The position numbers and the translations under genes are program-made. From positions 10,089,001-10,153,000 of the forward strand of contig BSBM01000372.1 in NCBI GenBank assembly GCA_027924585.1: a DNA stretch of 64,000 nt, written 5' to 3'. Shown here piece after piece: positions 14,343 to 26,735 of the stretch. The notes below the pieces were generated by a model. It was not told where the DNA came from. It saw nothing but the letters and a program-made list of their open reading frames with translations, and made no database searches. Positions within the stretch are counted from its first letter, which is position 1; each line of letters opens with the position of its first letter. The stretch comes from Larix kaempferi. Taxonomy: Eukaryota > Streptophyta > Pinopsida > Pinales > Pinaceae.

Positions 14343-14415
14343 CACTAGTAGATTTGAACCCAAAATCCGATGACCTCCGACGAAAAGGACTGTGTCGTCG
14401 GACTTTCTTTCAAAA
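14343..14415 (+). mobile_element. Second CACTA left end of the same family
   Basis: The sequence CACTAGTAGATTTGAACCC, followed by AAAATCCGATGACC and TGTCGTCGGA, closely matches the left end at 427. It is preceded by TAG, which does not recur beside the end at 38422. It may be a nested copy, a solo terminus, or the true left partner of 38422 with an altered duplication. No matching right end of its own was found. Confidence 0.65.
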
Positions 14416-14631
14416 TTACAATTTTTTATTACTGCTCAGCTAGGCTGCCACAATTTGTAAATCTGTGTTTTGGATGCTTGCTTGGTGTGTTTTAATGCAT
14501 ATTACAATTCTAATATTACAAATTACAATAAGCATTTATTGCAGTTTTGATGTTTTTTTATCTTTAGCATTCACACTTTGTAGAAGGATTCCCCCATGTG
14601 GTTAGCAATCACTTTGTATAATGAGTGAGAT

Positions 14632-14998
14632 CCAGTTGTGGTTATTATTTTTTTATTAAGCTCATGAACATTTATATGCAGTTTATTGTTTCTACTATCA
14701 CTGTGTTTTTGTGATGAATGATTGAAGAATGTTATAAGTGTTCCTGGAGAATTATGAACATGGGTAGTACTGTAGCAGCTTTAACACTTGGAATATAGTA
14801 GCTTCAAATTTGGATTGTGGTAGATTCATAAAAAAAAAATTTGTGGTATAGCTTCCCGGCCAGTTGTGGTTACTATTTTTTTATTAAGCTCATGAAGATT
14901 TATATGCAGTTTATTGTTTCTACTACCCCTGTGTTTTTGTGAAGAATGATTGAAGAATGTTATAAGTGTTACTAGAGAATTATGAACATGGATATGTA
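14632..14998. repeat. Direct duplication, about 130 bp
   Basis: A segment starting GTTGTGGTTATTATTTTTTT (about 14634) and running to AATTATGAACATGG recurs at about 14868-14996 with a few differences, for example ACTATCACTGTG versus ACTACCCCTGTG. An unrelated stretch of about 100 bp separates the copies. Confidence 0.8.
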
Positions 14999-14999
14999 C

Positions 15000-16225
15000 A
15001 ATTCCTTATATTTATTATCACTTTGTTTAATGTGATGAATTCATTTGCATGACTTGAGTATATATGAAGCTCTCCTTGAGGTCCCATGAATGAACTTGAA
15101 CACTTGTTGCATTCATTTAATTTGAAAGAGTAGCTATAGTTTGAAAGAACTCTCTCCTTACCTTAGCTAGCATTCATTGAAAGGAAAGGCTTATTTTATT
15201 CATATGCATTTGCATGGTTTGGGTCAGTCATCACACCACAAGTTGCACTTCCATCACCCGACTGAGTAATACAACCATTAAAATCTAACTCGTTAACTCA
15301 ACACACTTTAACCTCACTTGAGGATAAAAAGAATTTGTTAGTTAGGTAGGACACCAGGGATAGGCATCCAAATAATTCCCCCTTGTTATTATCATCTGAG
15401 ACATAGTTGTTATCCTCTAGGGTGATAAAATCCTCTTGTACTTGTTGACACGGTCATCGACCAGTTTGTGGAGGGGCCTCCTATTGTTTCAGGGGTTAAA
15501 CCTCCACGAGATCGAGAACTGGACGGACTCTGTGGAATGCCGCACTCCACTTATCCCTAAGGAAACATCGATCATTTATTCCTTGTATTCTCTGGCCACC
15601 ATACTGGTGATACAAGGGTGATAAGGTAGAAGTGCCGAAAACTTTTTTCGACGTGTCATGAACGAGGTAGATTAGTGACTTTTCTACTAGGGTTCTTTTG
15701 CCCAGGATTGCTTTTGGTAGAGGGATATCCTTCCATTATTGGTCTCTTATTTTGTATTGTTCAACTTGGATTTCATCACCTTGCGAAGGATACAACTTTT
15801 TGAGGTCTCCAGCTCTTAGTTAGGAGGTTTTTCTTGCTATTTCACCTTTCTAGAGGGTCTTTTTCTTTTTAGTGTTGCTTGTTGGCATTCTGGCCACTTT
15901 TGTTTCAGCTCGCTTACTGTGACACCAGTCCCAGTACAGTTTTTTGAGCTTATCTAATGATGTGTGATGTCCTCTTCTCTTAGGTATTCGAGATGGTTGA
16001 GTTAGATGGTCTTCTCAAGGGACTTAACACCTCTTGATGGAGCCACTGATGCTTGACCTTAGGAGTAGTCTAGAGGACCACGTGATCACATCATTCGTGT
16101 GGAGTTTTCCATTTACTGTGATGATGGTATTTCAGGTTATATGGAACAATGGTACATTTGAGAGAGAGATGATTGGTACGTTGTACCCCACCTTGGTTGA
16201 TTGTCTTATGGTCCTTCCATTTTGT
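15000..16225. other. No recognised gene
   Basis: Scattered short frames only. The G+C-richer stretch at 15430-15640 has a 61-codon open frame with no recognised motif and may be a worn retrotransposon scrap. Nothing else is supported. Confidence 0.4.
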
Positions 16226-16227
16226 CG

Positions 16228-16935
16228 ATAATATTTGTATGGTACCTTGCCTTTTACCTTTTGGGTCTTTTACTCATCTTGGTATATCTTTTGATTTGTA
16301 CCACCTTTGATCTTTTTGGTCTTGTGGGTACTACGGTAGTTTGTACACATTTGAGGTACACACCCTAATTTTTCCAAGTTGTTCTGAGTCTTTATACCTT
16401 TTGGTGGTCCTATTTGAGTTACAAGAGGTAGTTACAAGGAGCTATTGCATATAAGAGGTAGTTACAAGGAGCCATTGCATATATTTGACATTATTTGACC
16501 TTCCATCTCTTTGGCATGTCAAATAACAGGTAGTTACAAGGAGCTATTGCATATAAGAGGTAGTTACAAGGAGCTATTGCACATATTTGACATTATTTGA
16601 CCTTCCATCTCTTTGGCATGTCAAATAACAGGTAGTTACAAGGAGCTATTGCAATATATATTTGACATTATTTGTACCTTCCCCACAATGGTTGATTTAC
16701 TTTTGGACCTTACACCCAGTTGTTTATTGGTCTTGTGATAGCTTGTCCTTTCATTTTTTTGTGGTACCTTGCCTCTCACCTTTTGGGTCTTTTACTGATC
16801 TTAAGTTATCTTTTGAATTGTACCACCTTTTTTGTTTTTGGTCTTGTGGATATAACTATGGTACATTGTCCACATTTGAGGTACTACACCCCCTTAGTTC
16901 CAAGGGTTATGAGTCTAATTTATACCCACTCTTTT
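16228..16935. repeat. Duplicated segment enclosing a 102-bp tandem repeat
   Basis: About 190 bp at 16230-16420 (phrases GGTACCTTGCC, CTTTTGGGTCTTTTACT, GGTCTTGTGG, ACATTTGAGGTAC) recurs at about 16755-16935. Between them GGTAGTTACAAGGAGCTATTG repeats in a unit of about 102 bp starting near 16427, 16528 and 16631; each unit also carries ATTTGAC...GTCAAAT inverted words. The third unit is cut short. Open frames at 16662-17093 lie in this repeat and show hydrophobic low-information peptides, so they are not annotated. Confidence 0.8.
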
Positions 16936-17109
16936 CTTTTTTACTTGTACCTTACTGGTTGGTTTTTTTACCCTTTGGTTGGTCCTTGTACCTTACTAGG
17001 GGTCGCGAGTCTCTTTGGCCTCAGTCTGCTGGCTGTCAGCTCATATTTATTGTGATTGTACTGATCCTTTTGACTGTCATTGAATTTCTTTGATTGATCA
17101 TACCAATAT

Positions 17110-17900
17110 AGCTAGTCATCTCTCTCTCTCTGGTTTGTACTAACCCTATAATAGGGTCACTTGGTTCCTATAGTTGACTGGCCTCTAAGAGGCACAATCA
17201 TTTCTAAAAGTAACTCTTCTGAGTATATTATAGGAAACATCTACACTTAGGTAATTAAATATGTGTTGGTTATAAGACTTAATTAGTAATCAAAGTGTTG
17301 GTAATCAAATACGTGGTAAATAATTTGAATTAAGTAGTTAAGGCTTGTCCTATCATACAAAATTGTTGGTAATCAAATTATATTTGTTGGTAAAGAATTT
17401 TAAGAGTGGTGGAACTCGACCTCGACTGAACTTGTGAGGAAAATGATCTTGGATAATAAGTGTCCTGACAGAAAACTGAGTAGAACTATGACTTTATTTC
17501 TTGAACCATGACCTTATCATAACTATAACAAATGCTCCAAACTTCCATTTGTGAGCTAAACAACACAATAAAATTTGTAACAACAAAAGGGAATTTTGCA
17601 AGATGGGAAGCATTGTTCTGATGTTATAATTGTACTGTTCATGAGCACATTTTTGGGAAAGCAAAAAACATTCCTGACTTTATAAAAAGAGAATATTTGA
17701 CACAGAAGTGTGCTATTAATTTTTAAGAAGCGGGCATGAAGCAAGTGAGCCTGAAACAAGTGAGCTTGGTGCAAGCGAGCACGAGGCAAGCGAGCGTAGA
17801 GGTTCAAAGCGGAATCCAGTGGGCCCATAACCCACAAGTAAACATGAAAATCTATGCTTAGACCAGAGAAAAAAATCATATCTACACTATCAATGATAAT
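17110..17900. other. No recognised gene
   Basis: AT-rich sequence. 17735-17800 shows GCAAGCGAGC/GCAAGTGAGC words repeated four to five times, a short minisatellite. The minus-strand frame 17556-17954 has no recognised motif and overlaps the start of the plus-strand ORF, so it is treated as chance. Confidence 0.4.
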
Positions 17901-18785
17901 ATGAGTTGGTTGGATTATATGCAAGACTGGAAACCTAGGTGGGAGTTGAGACATGCTGAAGTATTAGATGCTAACTTACAAGGATCTGATGCTTTTATTA
18001 GACTAGTGCCAGAACTCAGAAGAATGCCTATGAGATCTAGTATTGACGTACCAGAGATGATTTACAACAACTCCTTGAGAAAAGCAACTGATGTAAGCAA
18101 TTGGTTATCTCACTTATACCATGATCTTAACCTAATCTCAATGGAGGGCTCTACACCTCACCCCGGGATACGACTAGAACAACAATACTACTGTATTAAC
18201 CGGATACGTTCTTTGGAAGCATGGCCACATCAAGATGCTAGTCTCCGGTTTGCAAGTACTACACACACTTATGAAAAATATAAAAAATTATGGTGCAAAT
18301 TCTTGAGAAAAGAAAATAAAGATAGAACATATTATACCATGCTAATGTTTGGACCTGAAATGACACATACCCATGAGGATCCTACATGGTTCGTCCCTGA
18401 TTGGACTAGAGACTGGTGGTGGTCATTCGGCATCAACCTGACAGCATTAGATCCAAGTGCTATTTATAATCTAAAACGGGAAGTTGGAGAATCTCTCGAA
18501 TAGGTCAAAGATATTTTGCAGACAAATCTTACTGAGGATCAAATCCTTCGGTTCTACGTCAAAAACAAATGAGAGTGGCTTGTCAAAACCCACATAGACG
18601 TCCACATGCATCAGAATAGATGCATGGTCCTGAGGTATGTTTATTCAAAGGCATGGGTTGTTGAATCCAACGTCTTTCGAGAATTGTATGGTCCCCCATA
18701 CTCCGATGAGTTGTAAATATCTCAAAAGTATTTGGCTATGAGTGGGGCCTATCCTTTCAAATTGTCAAAAAGATTGAAAAGAAAG
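17901..18785 (+). pseudogene. Unidentified decayed protein gene
   Basis: A 200-codon frame (17901-18503) continues in the same frame past TAG (18501-18503), TGA and TAA to about 18785, giving roughly 290 codons with three nonsense codons. The composition looks like a real protein: Trp-rich, with a WFVPDWTRDWWWSFG block near residue 165 and a CMVLRYVYSKAWVVESNVF block after the second stop. I do not recognise the family. It could be a retroelement or pararetrovirus-type structural protein, or another element-borne gene; this is a guess. The frame is also open upstream of the ATG, so the true start is uncertain. It lies about 730 bp before the SET exon on the same strand and could be an earlier part of the same transcription unit or an unrelated insertion. 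Confidence 0.5.
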
Positions 18786-19518
18786 TCTTTGTAACTATGT
18801 CATGATAATATAAAGAAAGCCCTACTTTTCTCTCTGTCAATATGATTGAAAATCTATGTTATGTATTAAACACCCTAAGTCAATATTACAAGTAATTGTC
18901 AAAAGGCAGCATTAGTTGGGAGTATGACTGAAAGCTACCATTTTTCAAAACAGCTTACATGTTTACGGTTCTGTTTTTGCTCGATTCAATTACTTTCAGT
19001 CATCTAAGAAGACCATGATTGAATAAGATTATACAAGTTCCACAACATTGTATAAAATATTGTTTTTGAAGATTTGTGAACACTTATTAACCACTTAAAA
19101 GATCTTACTTTTGAAAGTCTTAAAAACTTTTACACATTTTCCATAATGGTTAGTGATTTTTATTTTATATTATTATTGCTAAATATAAATATCTTACTAA
19201 ATGTGACTGGACTTCAATTATCGAGTTGATGAACCCAAATTGATGGGATGAGAGAGACTTTAGGGAAATGACGACACATATGATAATTGGATGGTTTGAT
19301 ATGGGAGTCAAGACCCAAAGGAGCAATAAAAGAAAGCTCATAATTGCATGAATTTGTAATCATAAGAAAGATAAAGTGATTGTCTTCCTCATCACTTGAA
19401 TGCCTACATGTTGAGAAAGGGAATGAGGATAAAGTAACATTATAAAAGGCGCGACACATCACCTTTTAAGAGGCGCTATGCCTTGTGGTTGTATCTAAAC
19501 TTGTTTCCCATGTTGCAG
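18786..19518. other. Non-coding stretch upstream of the SET exon
   Basis: AT-rich with no recognised coding block. It ends in a pyrimidine-rich TGTTTCCCATGTTGCAG at 19501-19518, a good 3' splice site for the SET exon, so at least its last part is probably intron. Confidence 0.5.
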
Positions 19519-20202
19519 GTAGAACCAAACAAGTATTTGTCAGATCTGTCTTCCTCGAGCGAGGGGAGTTTAGGAAGGCTAGTGGAAAGTGAGACATCCA
19601 GTAGGTCTAGAAGAGTTGTATATTCAACTAGATGTCAAAAGACCAGAAGAAAATTCGAGAAACGCAATGAATTTTTTCATGGTCAAGGGGGGTCATGTTC
19701 CTATGGTGATGAGACAAAATATGACCTTGAGGTGCCCTTGAGGTACAAAAATTTAGTGAAACAATGGGTACCCAAGGATATTCCTCAACCGAACACAGAC
19801 TTTTGTGTGAATGATAGGATATATCGAATAGCACCGTCGTCAATACATGGTTTTGGGTTGTTCAGCATGGATGGCATAAGGGTCCCTTACAACACATGTA
19901 TAGAATTGATGGAGTATGTTGGACCCTGTTACAGCTACAAAGATTGGATGCGCCTGGTCCAATTTACAAAAACTATGCGTAGCTATGGATTGTCAACAAA
20001 CTATTTACAGTTGAAAGACAAAAATCAAAATAAAGGAGCAACGTTGTACATGGATGGAAGGCCAAAGGCCACAGGGAATATTGCAGAGTTTATAAACAGT
20101 ACACAACCAGGGTCTACAATTAAGCAACCAAACTGCGAATTTGAGGGGCGTGAAGGAAACCTTGTTTTTGTAGTTGCCATTAAATCAATATCTGCAGGGG
20201 AA

Positions 20203-20804
20203 TGTTGATGTATATGTAACTTCAGAATGTATTTCATCCATGTATTTCATTTATATATTATTGTAATCCTATAGAGATGTGTCATTCCTCTATACGGAAG
20301 TGTCGTCATGTGTATTGACAAGTGTTGCAAGTATGTTAAATTTCCGATGGGTTATTAGACCACCATGTGTGGGGTCGGCCCTGATTTATATAATATATAG
20401 TTGATGTACCTAGCTAGACAAGTTGGCCCCATAAGGTTATTGGGAAAACAGGACAAGTATAAATAGAGATCGGGAGATCTCTATTTGTATCACTCTCAGA
20501 AACTCATTCTTCCTTCACTCAGAAAGTGGAACACTTGTGAGGAGGAGGTTCAGCTGCTAGGAGGAGTCTATCTCTGTGTATTTGGTTGTACTTTGGTTGA
20601 GCTATTGCTCTATCTATCTCTGAGGAAGTTGTGGGGTTTTTCACCTTAGGGTTTTCCCCACGGAAACTTTATGTCTATTGTCTCTCATGCTTTTGCTTCT
20701 TATGCTGACATGCTTGTTATGATTGATATGCATTGATATCCTGTACATGTTATTCTCTCAGTAAAGATCCTAGAGTATTGTGAATTAATGCTCAAAATTT
20801 AACA
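20203..20804 (+). repeat. 5' LTR of copia A
   Basis: 602 bp, TG...CA ends. It carries a TATAAATAG box at 20458-20466. It differs from the 3' LTR by an 11-bp duplication (TTTCATCCATG) and about ten to fifteen substitutions, so the insertion is fairly recent compared with the state of the internal gene. Confidence 0.93.
20458..20486 (+). promoter_or_regulatory. TATA box overlapping an 11-bp perfect hairpin in the LTR
   Basis: TATAAATAG (20458-20466) is the likely LTR promoter core. AAATAGAGATC (20461-20471), loop GGGA, GATCTCTATTT (20476-20486) form a perfect stem. Copia C has the same arrangement with different stem bases (see 53189-53218). Confidence 0.7.
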
Positions 20805-20816
20805 TGGTATTAGAGC
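20805..20816 (+). other. Primer-binding site of copia A
   Basis: TGGTATTAGAGC directly after the 5' LTR matches the initiator-tRNA-Met-type primer site usual in plant copia elements (TGGTATCAGAGC), with one changed base. Confidence 0.85.
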
Positions 20817-21358
20817 TAACTTGAGAAGAAGACATTGTCCAGTGACGGAAGCCAAGGGTTTCTTGTTTATTGGGTTTCTCTCCATAGTAGATTGACTCTA
20901 ATATCAAGGAGAATCTACCTGTCCAATCAGAATTCAATTCTAATCATTTTCATATTTGGTCCTAAAAATTAGGGTTTCCACAAAAATAGGAATTTCTGGA
21001 ATCTGAAGACATAGCTAGAAGCTCCTTGCAAAAATCGAAGTTTAGAGCTTTGGATCAAGATTTTTGTCTGGGTAGATCTCCAGGAAACTCAAACCCTAAT
21101 TCAGGGTCCTCCTTAGTGAACCCGGGAAGACAAAAAGGCATTTCTGAAGGGTGAAGCTTTACAGATCTCAAATTCTGAATACACCAGGCTGATCAACTCA
21201 TCAAGGCACATCTTTCTACCCTTTCAAAAAGTTGAAATTCATATTTTGAATTTTTAGGGTTTTTCCAACAAACCCTAATCCGGGACCAGATCCAATTTTC
21301 AGCAAGTCAAGTGGTAAGACCTAAATCTTTTCTATTTCCATTTGAAGTACTCTTTAAG

Positions 21359-24300
21359 ATGTCTCACCACACCAAGCTTGAGGATAAGCTTGAAGGGGCT
21401 AATAACTTCCAAGCTTAGAAATATAGGATTGGGTTACTCCTGGAAGAGAATGAGTTGGACTCATATGCAAAAGAAGACATCCCTATCCCAGAGGATGAAG
21501 AGGCTAAGATATTGCATAAGAAGAACTTGGTCAAGGCAAAGAGAATCATTGCCTATTCTATGAAGGACCATCTCATCCCCCATGTGTCATCTCTGAAGAC
21601 ACCCAAAGAGATGTTTGATTCACTATCCAAGCTATTTGAAGGGAAGAACATAAATCGGAAGATGACTCTGCGGAACCAATTGAAAGGGGTAAAAATTCAG
21701 AATGGAGAATCCATTCAATCCTATTTTTCTAGGGTCTCCCAAATCAAGAAACAACTAGAAGCAGTGGATGAAATGGTGGAGAATGGTGAAGTTTTCATGA
21801 CCACTCTGAATGGCCTACCCAGGTCATGGGACTCCTTTATTCAAGGAATCTGTGCAAGAAAGAAGTTGGTATCCTTCAACAGACTACGGGAAGAATGCTC
21901 ACAAGAAGAAGCAAGGCTTGTGGCACGAGAAGAAAAGATGGGGAATGAAGATCAATCTCTCACAGCTCACACCAAGAAAGGGAAGTCCAAGAGAGATCCA
22001 TCTCACTTCAAGAAATATTCACATCACCATAAAGAAAGGAGAATATGCTTCACCTATAATGAAAAGCGACATATTGCCATAAATTGTCCCAAGAACAATA
22101 AGGACAACAACAACTTCAACAAGAAGAAGAAGGGAAAAAAAAGAAGGTATCATGCTCATGCTGCCAAGGATGATGAACCTCCCAAGAAGAAGGCTAGAGC
22201 AGAAAGTGATGATGATAACTCATCAAGCAAAGAAGAGTATGTTCTAATATCTACTCTCACAAGTACTATATCTCATGGTTGTAATGATTGGCTTATTGAC
22301 AGTGGGGCTTCAAAACACATGACTGGGTTTAAAGAATCCTTTGCTAATCTATCTGAACATGAGTCACTCCACAAGGTGAAACTTGGGGATGACTACCAGT
22401 ACCCTATCAAAGGAAGTGGTGAGGCCTCCTACAATCTAGACTCTGGGAAGTCTTTGAAGATGAAAGATGTTTTGTATGTACCTGGGCTCAAGAAGAATCT
22501 ACTCTCCATATCCGCATTGGATGCAAAAGGTATGAGGGTTGCATTTGTGGATTGCCAAGTTCTAATGTGGCCAAAGGGAAAAACCATAGATGATGTAGTA
22601 GTGATTGGAGAGCAAGAGGGAGGATTGTATAAACTAAAGGGACAACCTGAACATGCCATGGTGCATGAATCCATGGAGCCAAGTGAACTTTGGCATAGAA
22701 TACTTGCTCATATGCATTATAGGGCACTTCCAATTGCAAGCAAGGCTATAGAGGGTCTTCCTGGAATCAAGACCAAACATGAAGGTGTTTGCAAAGGATG
22801 TGCGAAAGGAAAGAACATAAAGAAAGCATTTCCAAGCGGTGAAAGCAAGGAAAAAGATATCTTGGAAATTATCCACTCTGATGTATGTGGTTCGATGTCA
22901 TCCAGTTGTCTGAATGGGTATGTTTACTATGTCTCTTTCATTGATGACTTTTCCAGGAAGACTTGGGTCTACTTCTTGAATAAAAAAGATGAAGTGTTTG
23001 ATAAGTTCAAGGAATTCAAAACCTTGATGGAGAACCAAACTGATAAGAAGATCAAAACATTCAGATCTGACAATGGTGGAGAATTCACTTCAGGTGACTT
23101 CAAGAAGTTATGCAGTGATTCAGGGATTAAGAGGGAGTTGACTGCTCCTTAAAATCCACAACAAAATGGAGTTGCAGAAAGAAAGAATCGAACAATTATG
23201 GAAGCAGCAAGGGCAATGCTACATGACCAGGATCTACCGATGCATTTATGGGCAGAAGCAGCTAGGAAAGCTGTATATGTGCAGAACAGAACACCCCACA
23301 AGATATTGGACAACAAGACATCAGAAGAGGTCTTCTCTGGTAAGAAACCTGAGGTCAGCCATCTTAGAATATTTGGTTGTCTAGTATATACACATGTCCC
23401 AAAGGAAAAGAGGACCAAGCTGGATCCTTCAGGAAAGAAGGGAATCTTTGTGGGTTACAGTGAAAGCTCGAAGGCTTATAGAATATACTTTCTAGGGTTC
23501 AAGAAGATTGATGTCAGCAGGGATGTAACATTTGATGAAAACTCAGCATTCATCAATAAAGGAAGGCACCTGTTGAAGATTATAAAGAACCCAAGGAAAC
23601 TAGATTTCAAGACACTACCATGACTGAAGCAATTCCAGATGTTGATCGTGAAATTGAAGATCCGCAACAACCTATAGATCCACCACGTGAGGACAAATAT
23701 CACAAGAGGAAACTTGCATGGGCTAGAGAGCTCATTCAAGATGCAGAAAGATTTGGCATTCCATAAGAAGAACACAGAGCAAAGAAGAGAACTAGATCTC
23801 ACACCAGCTATGTTGCTTTACTCTGTGATATCATGAACAAAGAACCTTCCAATTACAAAGAAGTAGTGGAAAAGAAAGAATGGAAGGATGCCATGGTCAA
23901 GGAATACCAATCAATAATGAAGAACGATGTTTGGGCGGTTGTCCCATGACCTGAAGGGAAGTCAGTTGTGACTTCCAAATGGATTTACAAGATCAAGCAT
24001 GCTGCAGATGGCAGCATAGAAAAATACAAGGCAATATTCATATCTCATCGCTTCTCTTAGAAAGAGGGAATAGATCATGAAGAAAATTTTTCTCCTGTAG
24101 CCAGGTACACTTCCATCAGATCAGTACTTTCCCTTGTTGCAGTGATGAAATGGAAGATACACCAGATGGATGTCAAGACTGCTTTCTTGAATGGTGTAGT
24201 TGAAGAGGAAGTGTATATGGAGCAGCCACTTGGTTTTGAAACACATGAACGGGAGTCACATGTGTGCAGATTGAAGCAAGCTCCCTGAACTTGGTATGGT

Positions 24301-25365
24301 AGGATGGACAGTTTCCTATCTAGTTTGGGATTTACCAAGAGTAAAGCGGATTCCAACCTTTACTACAAGTTTGAGGAAGGGAATCCTGTGATTCTACTCC
24401 TGTATGTGGATGACCTGTTTGTAACAGGAGATGACAGATTGATTGCCGATACAAAGAGGAAGCTTGCTGCCGAGTTCGATATGAAGGACTTGGGAGTGAT
24501 GCACTATTTCCTAGGTATGGAGGTGTGGTAGAGTGCAGATGGGATCTTCCTTGGACAAGGGAAGTATACTATAGATATCCTGAAGAGGTTCGGGATGATG
24601 GATTGCAAGGCCATGGCCACACCTATGGCATCAAATCTGAAGCTTCTATGTGATGCTTCATCTGAGCCGGTGGATTTCTCTATGTATCGTCAGATGATTG
24701 GGTCCTTGATGTACCTGACGAATACGAGACCATATATTTGCTTTGCGGTGAACACATTGAGCCAGTTCCTGACATATCCGAGGAGTGTTAACCTGGTTGC
24801 TGTAAAGAATATTCTGAGGTACCTGAAGGGTACAGTTGATTATGGACTCAAGTATGATGCGAATCAAAAATTTAACCTACAGGGTTATGTTGATTCAGAT
24901 TGGGTAGGCAGTGCTGCAGATAGGAAGAGAACTTCTGGGTGTTGCTTCAGTATAAAATCAAGTGTGATCTTTTGGTTTAGCAGGAAGCAATCCTGCGTAC
25001 CACTAAGTAAAGCCAAAGCAGAGTATGTTGCAGCTTGTTTGGCTAGTTGTAAGGCAGTATGGCTGGGGAAGCTACTTTCTGAGCTATTTGATCTACCATT
25101 GGAGGCTACTGGTATCTTCTGTGACAACCAGAGTTGTGTGAAGCTGTCTAAGAACCCGATGTTCCACGACAGGTCGAAACACATAAAGATCAAATATCAC
25201 TATATTAGGGATATGGTGCAGAGGGGAGCAGTTAAGCTCCTGTATGTTGCGACAGATGAGCAGATTGCAGATGTGTTGATGAAGCCACTAGCCAGAGTGA
25301 ATTTCGAGTACTTCAAAGAGAGGCTTGGTGTTCTTCAGATCGACGAAAATTTGAGGAAGAAGTGA
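21359..25365 (+). pseudogene. gag-pol of copia A, defective
   Basis: The polyprotein is read from ATG 21359. Gag shows the usual retrotransposon-gag body and a zinc knuckle with a lost second Cys (CFTY.....H....C, near 22050). Protease has WLIDSGASKHM (about 22290). Integrase has the H-H-C-C segment (HRILAHMHYRAL...CKGC), HSDVCGS and RSDNGGEF. Reverse transcriptase has YVDDLF (about 24397). RNase H runs to 25365 with the ADVLMKPLAR end. Stops lie at 21416-21418 (W to TAG), 23150-23152, about 23764, 23947, 24058, 24286 and 24529. A frameshift near 23560 moves the second half to another frame. Near 24270 the usual KALYGL before KQAP is missing. It cannot encode an active enzyme and was probably moved in trans. 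Confidence 0.93.
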
Positions 25366-25465
25366 TGGAGACATTTGCTATAGCCATTCCTAGCATGGTG
25401 GAAGGGGGATCCTTCACATGGCTGTGGATGTAAGCGTTGGATGATGAGCATCAAGATGATGTTCT

Positions 25466-26530
25466 AGTTTCTGCTCTGTATGATCAGTTGGATCATTTAT
25501 GTATGTACGCATCATGTTGGATGCTAGATATGATCAGTTGGATCATTTATGTATGTACACATTATGTTGGATGCTGGATATGATCAGTTGGATCATTTAT
25601 GTATGTATGCATCATGTTGGATGCTTGGATCATGTATGCTGATATGTATCAGGTAGATACATTGTGTGGATCATGTATCTATGTATGTATCAGGTGGATA
25701 CATTGTGTATGGTGATATGTATCAGGTAGATACTTGGTATGCATTAGGTAGATGCATTGTATGATTAGGATGATCGTGGATGGCGAGCTTCTCCAGCTGA
25801 CATGCATCAGGACGATGCAGTGATGATGATCAGGATGATCATGTGTACATCAGGATGATGTATGGTGAGTATCAGGATGATACTCTATGGCCGTGAAATA
25901 GGTTGTACAGATGAGCATGTCTGGGAGATCCTATAGGTCGGAGTTGTGTACCCGTAACAGCCTAGGATGCTCTTTCGAGACATTGCTCTGGGAGGACATA
26001 TAATAGCGCCCTGGGAGATCCTTCAGGTCAGAGTTGTGTACCCATAACATTCTGGGATGCTATTTTGAGTTTTTGTCCTATGGCATGTAATTTTCTCTTA
26101 GGAGATATGGAAAGGATGAAAAAGGCCTCAGATGATTCAGCCAGGTTTTGCCATGACCACATGTAACTTGCTCCTGGAAGATCTGGACAGGATGAAAAAG
26201 GCCTCAAATGCTTCAGCCAGTTTTTGTGGTGGACCACATGTAATTTGATCCTGGGAGATCTGGACAGGATGAAAAAGGCCTCAGATGCTTCAGCTAGGTT
26301 TTGTGGTGAGATCACATGTAATGTGCTCCTAGGAGATCCGACAAGTAGAGCTGTGTGCTCGTAACAGCCTGCGATGCTTCAGCCAGGTTTTGTGATGGGT
26401 CACATGTAATGTGCTCCTGGGAGATCTGACAGGTAGAGATGTGTGCTCGTAATATCCTGGGATGCTACCGCCAGGTTTTGTGACACATGTAATAAGTCCT
26501 GAGGATTCCACAGTATGGCCAGTGATGAAG
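25466..26530 (+). repeat. Tandem repeats between pol and 3' LTR of copia A
   Basis: Two arrays. 25475-25760 repeats ATGATCAGTTGGATCATTTA/GTATGTACGCATCATGTTGG, units of about 55 bp, then shrinking ATCAGGTAGATAC words. 25905-26530 repeats CTGGGAGATCTGGACAGGAT, AAAAAGGCCTCAGATGCTTC, AGCCAGGTTTTG in units of about 75-85 bp. Copia C has the same arrays with different unit numbers. No coding frame is supported. Confidence 0.88.
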
Positions 26531-26735
26531 ACCTGCAGGTGGTGGGCCTACATCCAGTATGAAAAAGGACTAGCTCTGTAGAACTTCCTATGACAAGTAG
26601 ATTCAGAGATTGTTTGAGATAGTAGCAACAGTGATGATAATGATTCGAGGACGATGCATCAATGGTGATGATCCAGAGAAGAAGACTTGTGCTAGAAGAT
26701 CTGTGTCGAGAAATACCTTCCTAGTTAAGAGGGAG

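Noticed and set aside
16662-17093. 143-codon hydrophobic open frame
   Set aside because: It lies in a duplicated T-rich repeat; the peptide has no recognised motif and a second frame is open over the same DNA.
21342-22082. Overlapping alternative frames inside the copia A gag region
   Set aside because: They are shadows of the gag-pol frame, whose motifs define the real reading frame.
25466-26530. CRISPR-like regular repeats
   Set aside because: Units are contiguous and diverged, with no constant repeat/unique spacer alternation, and lie inside a plant retrotransposon.
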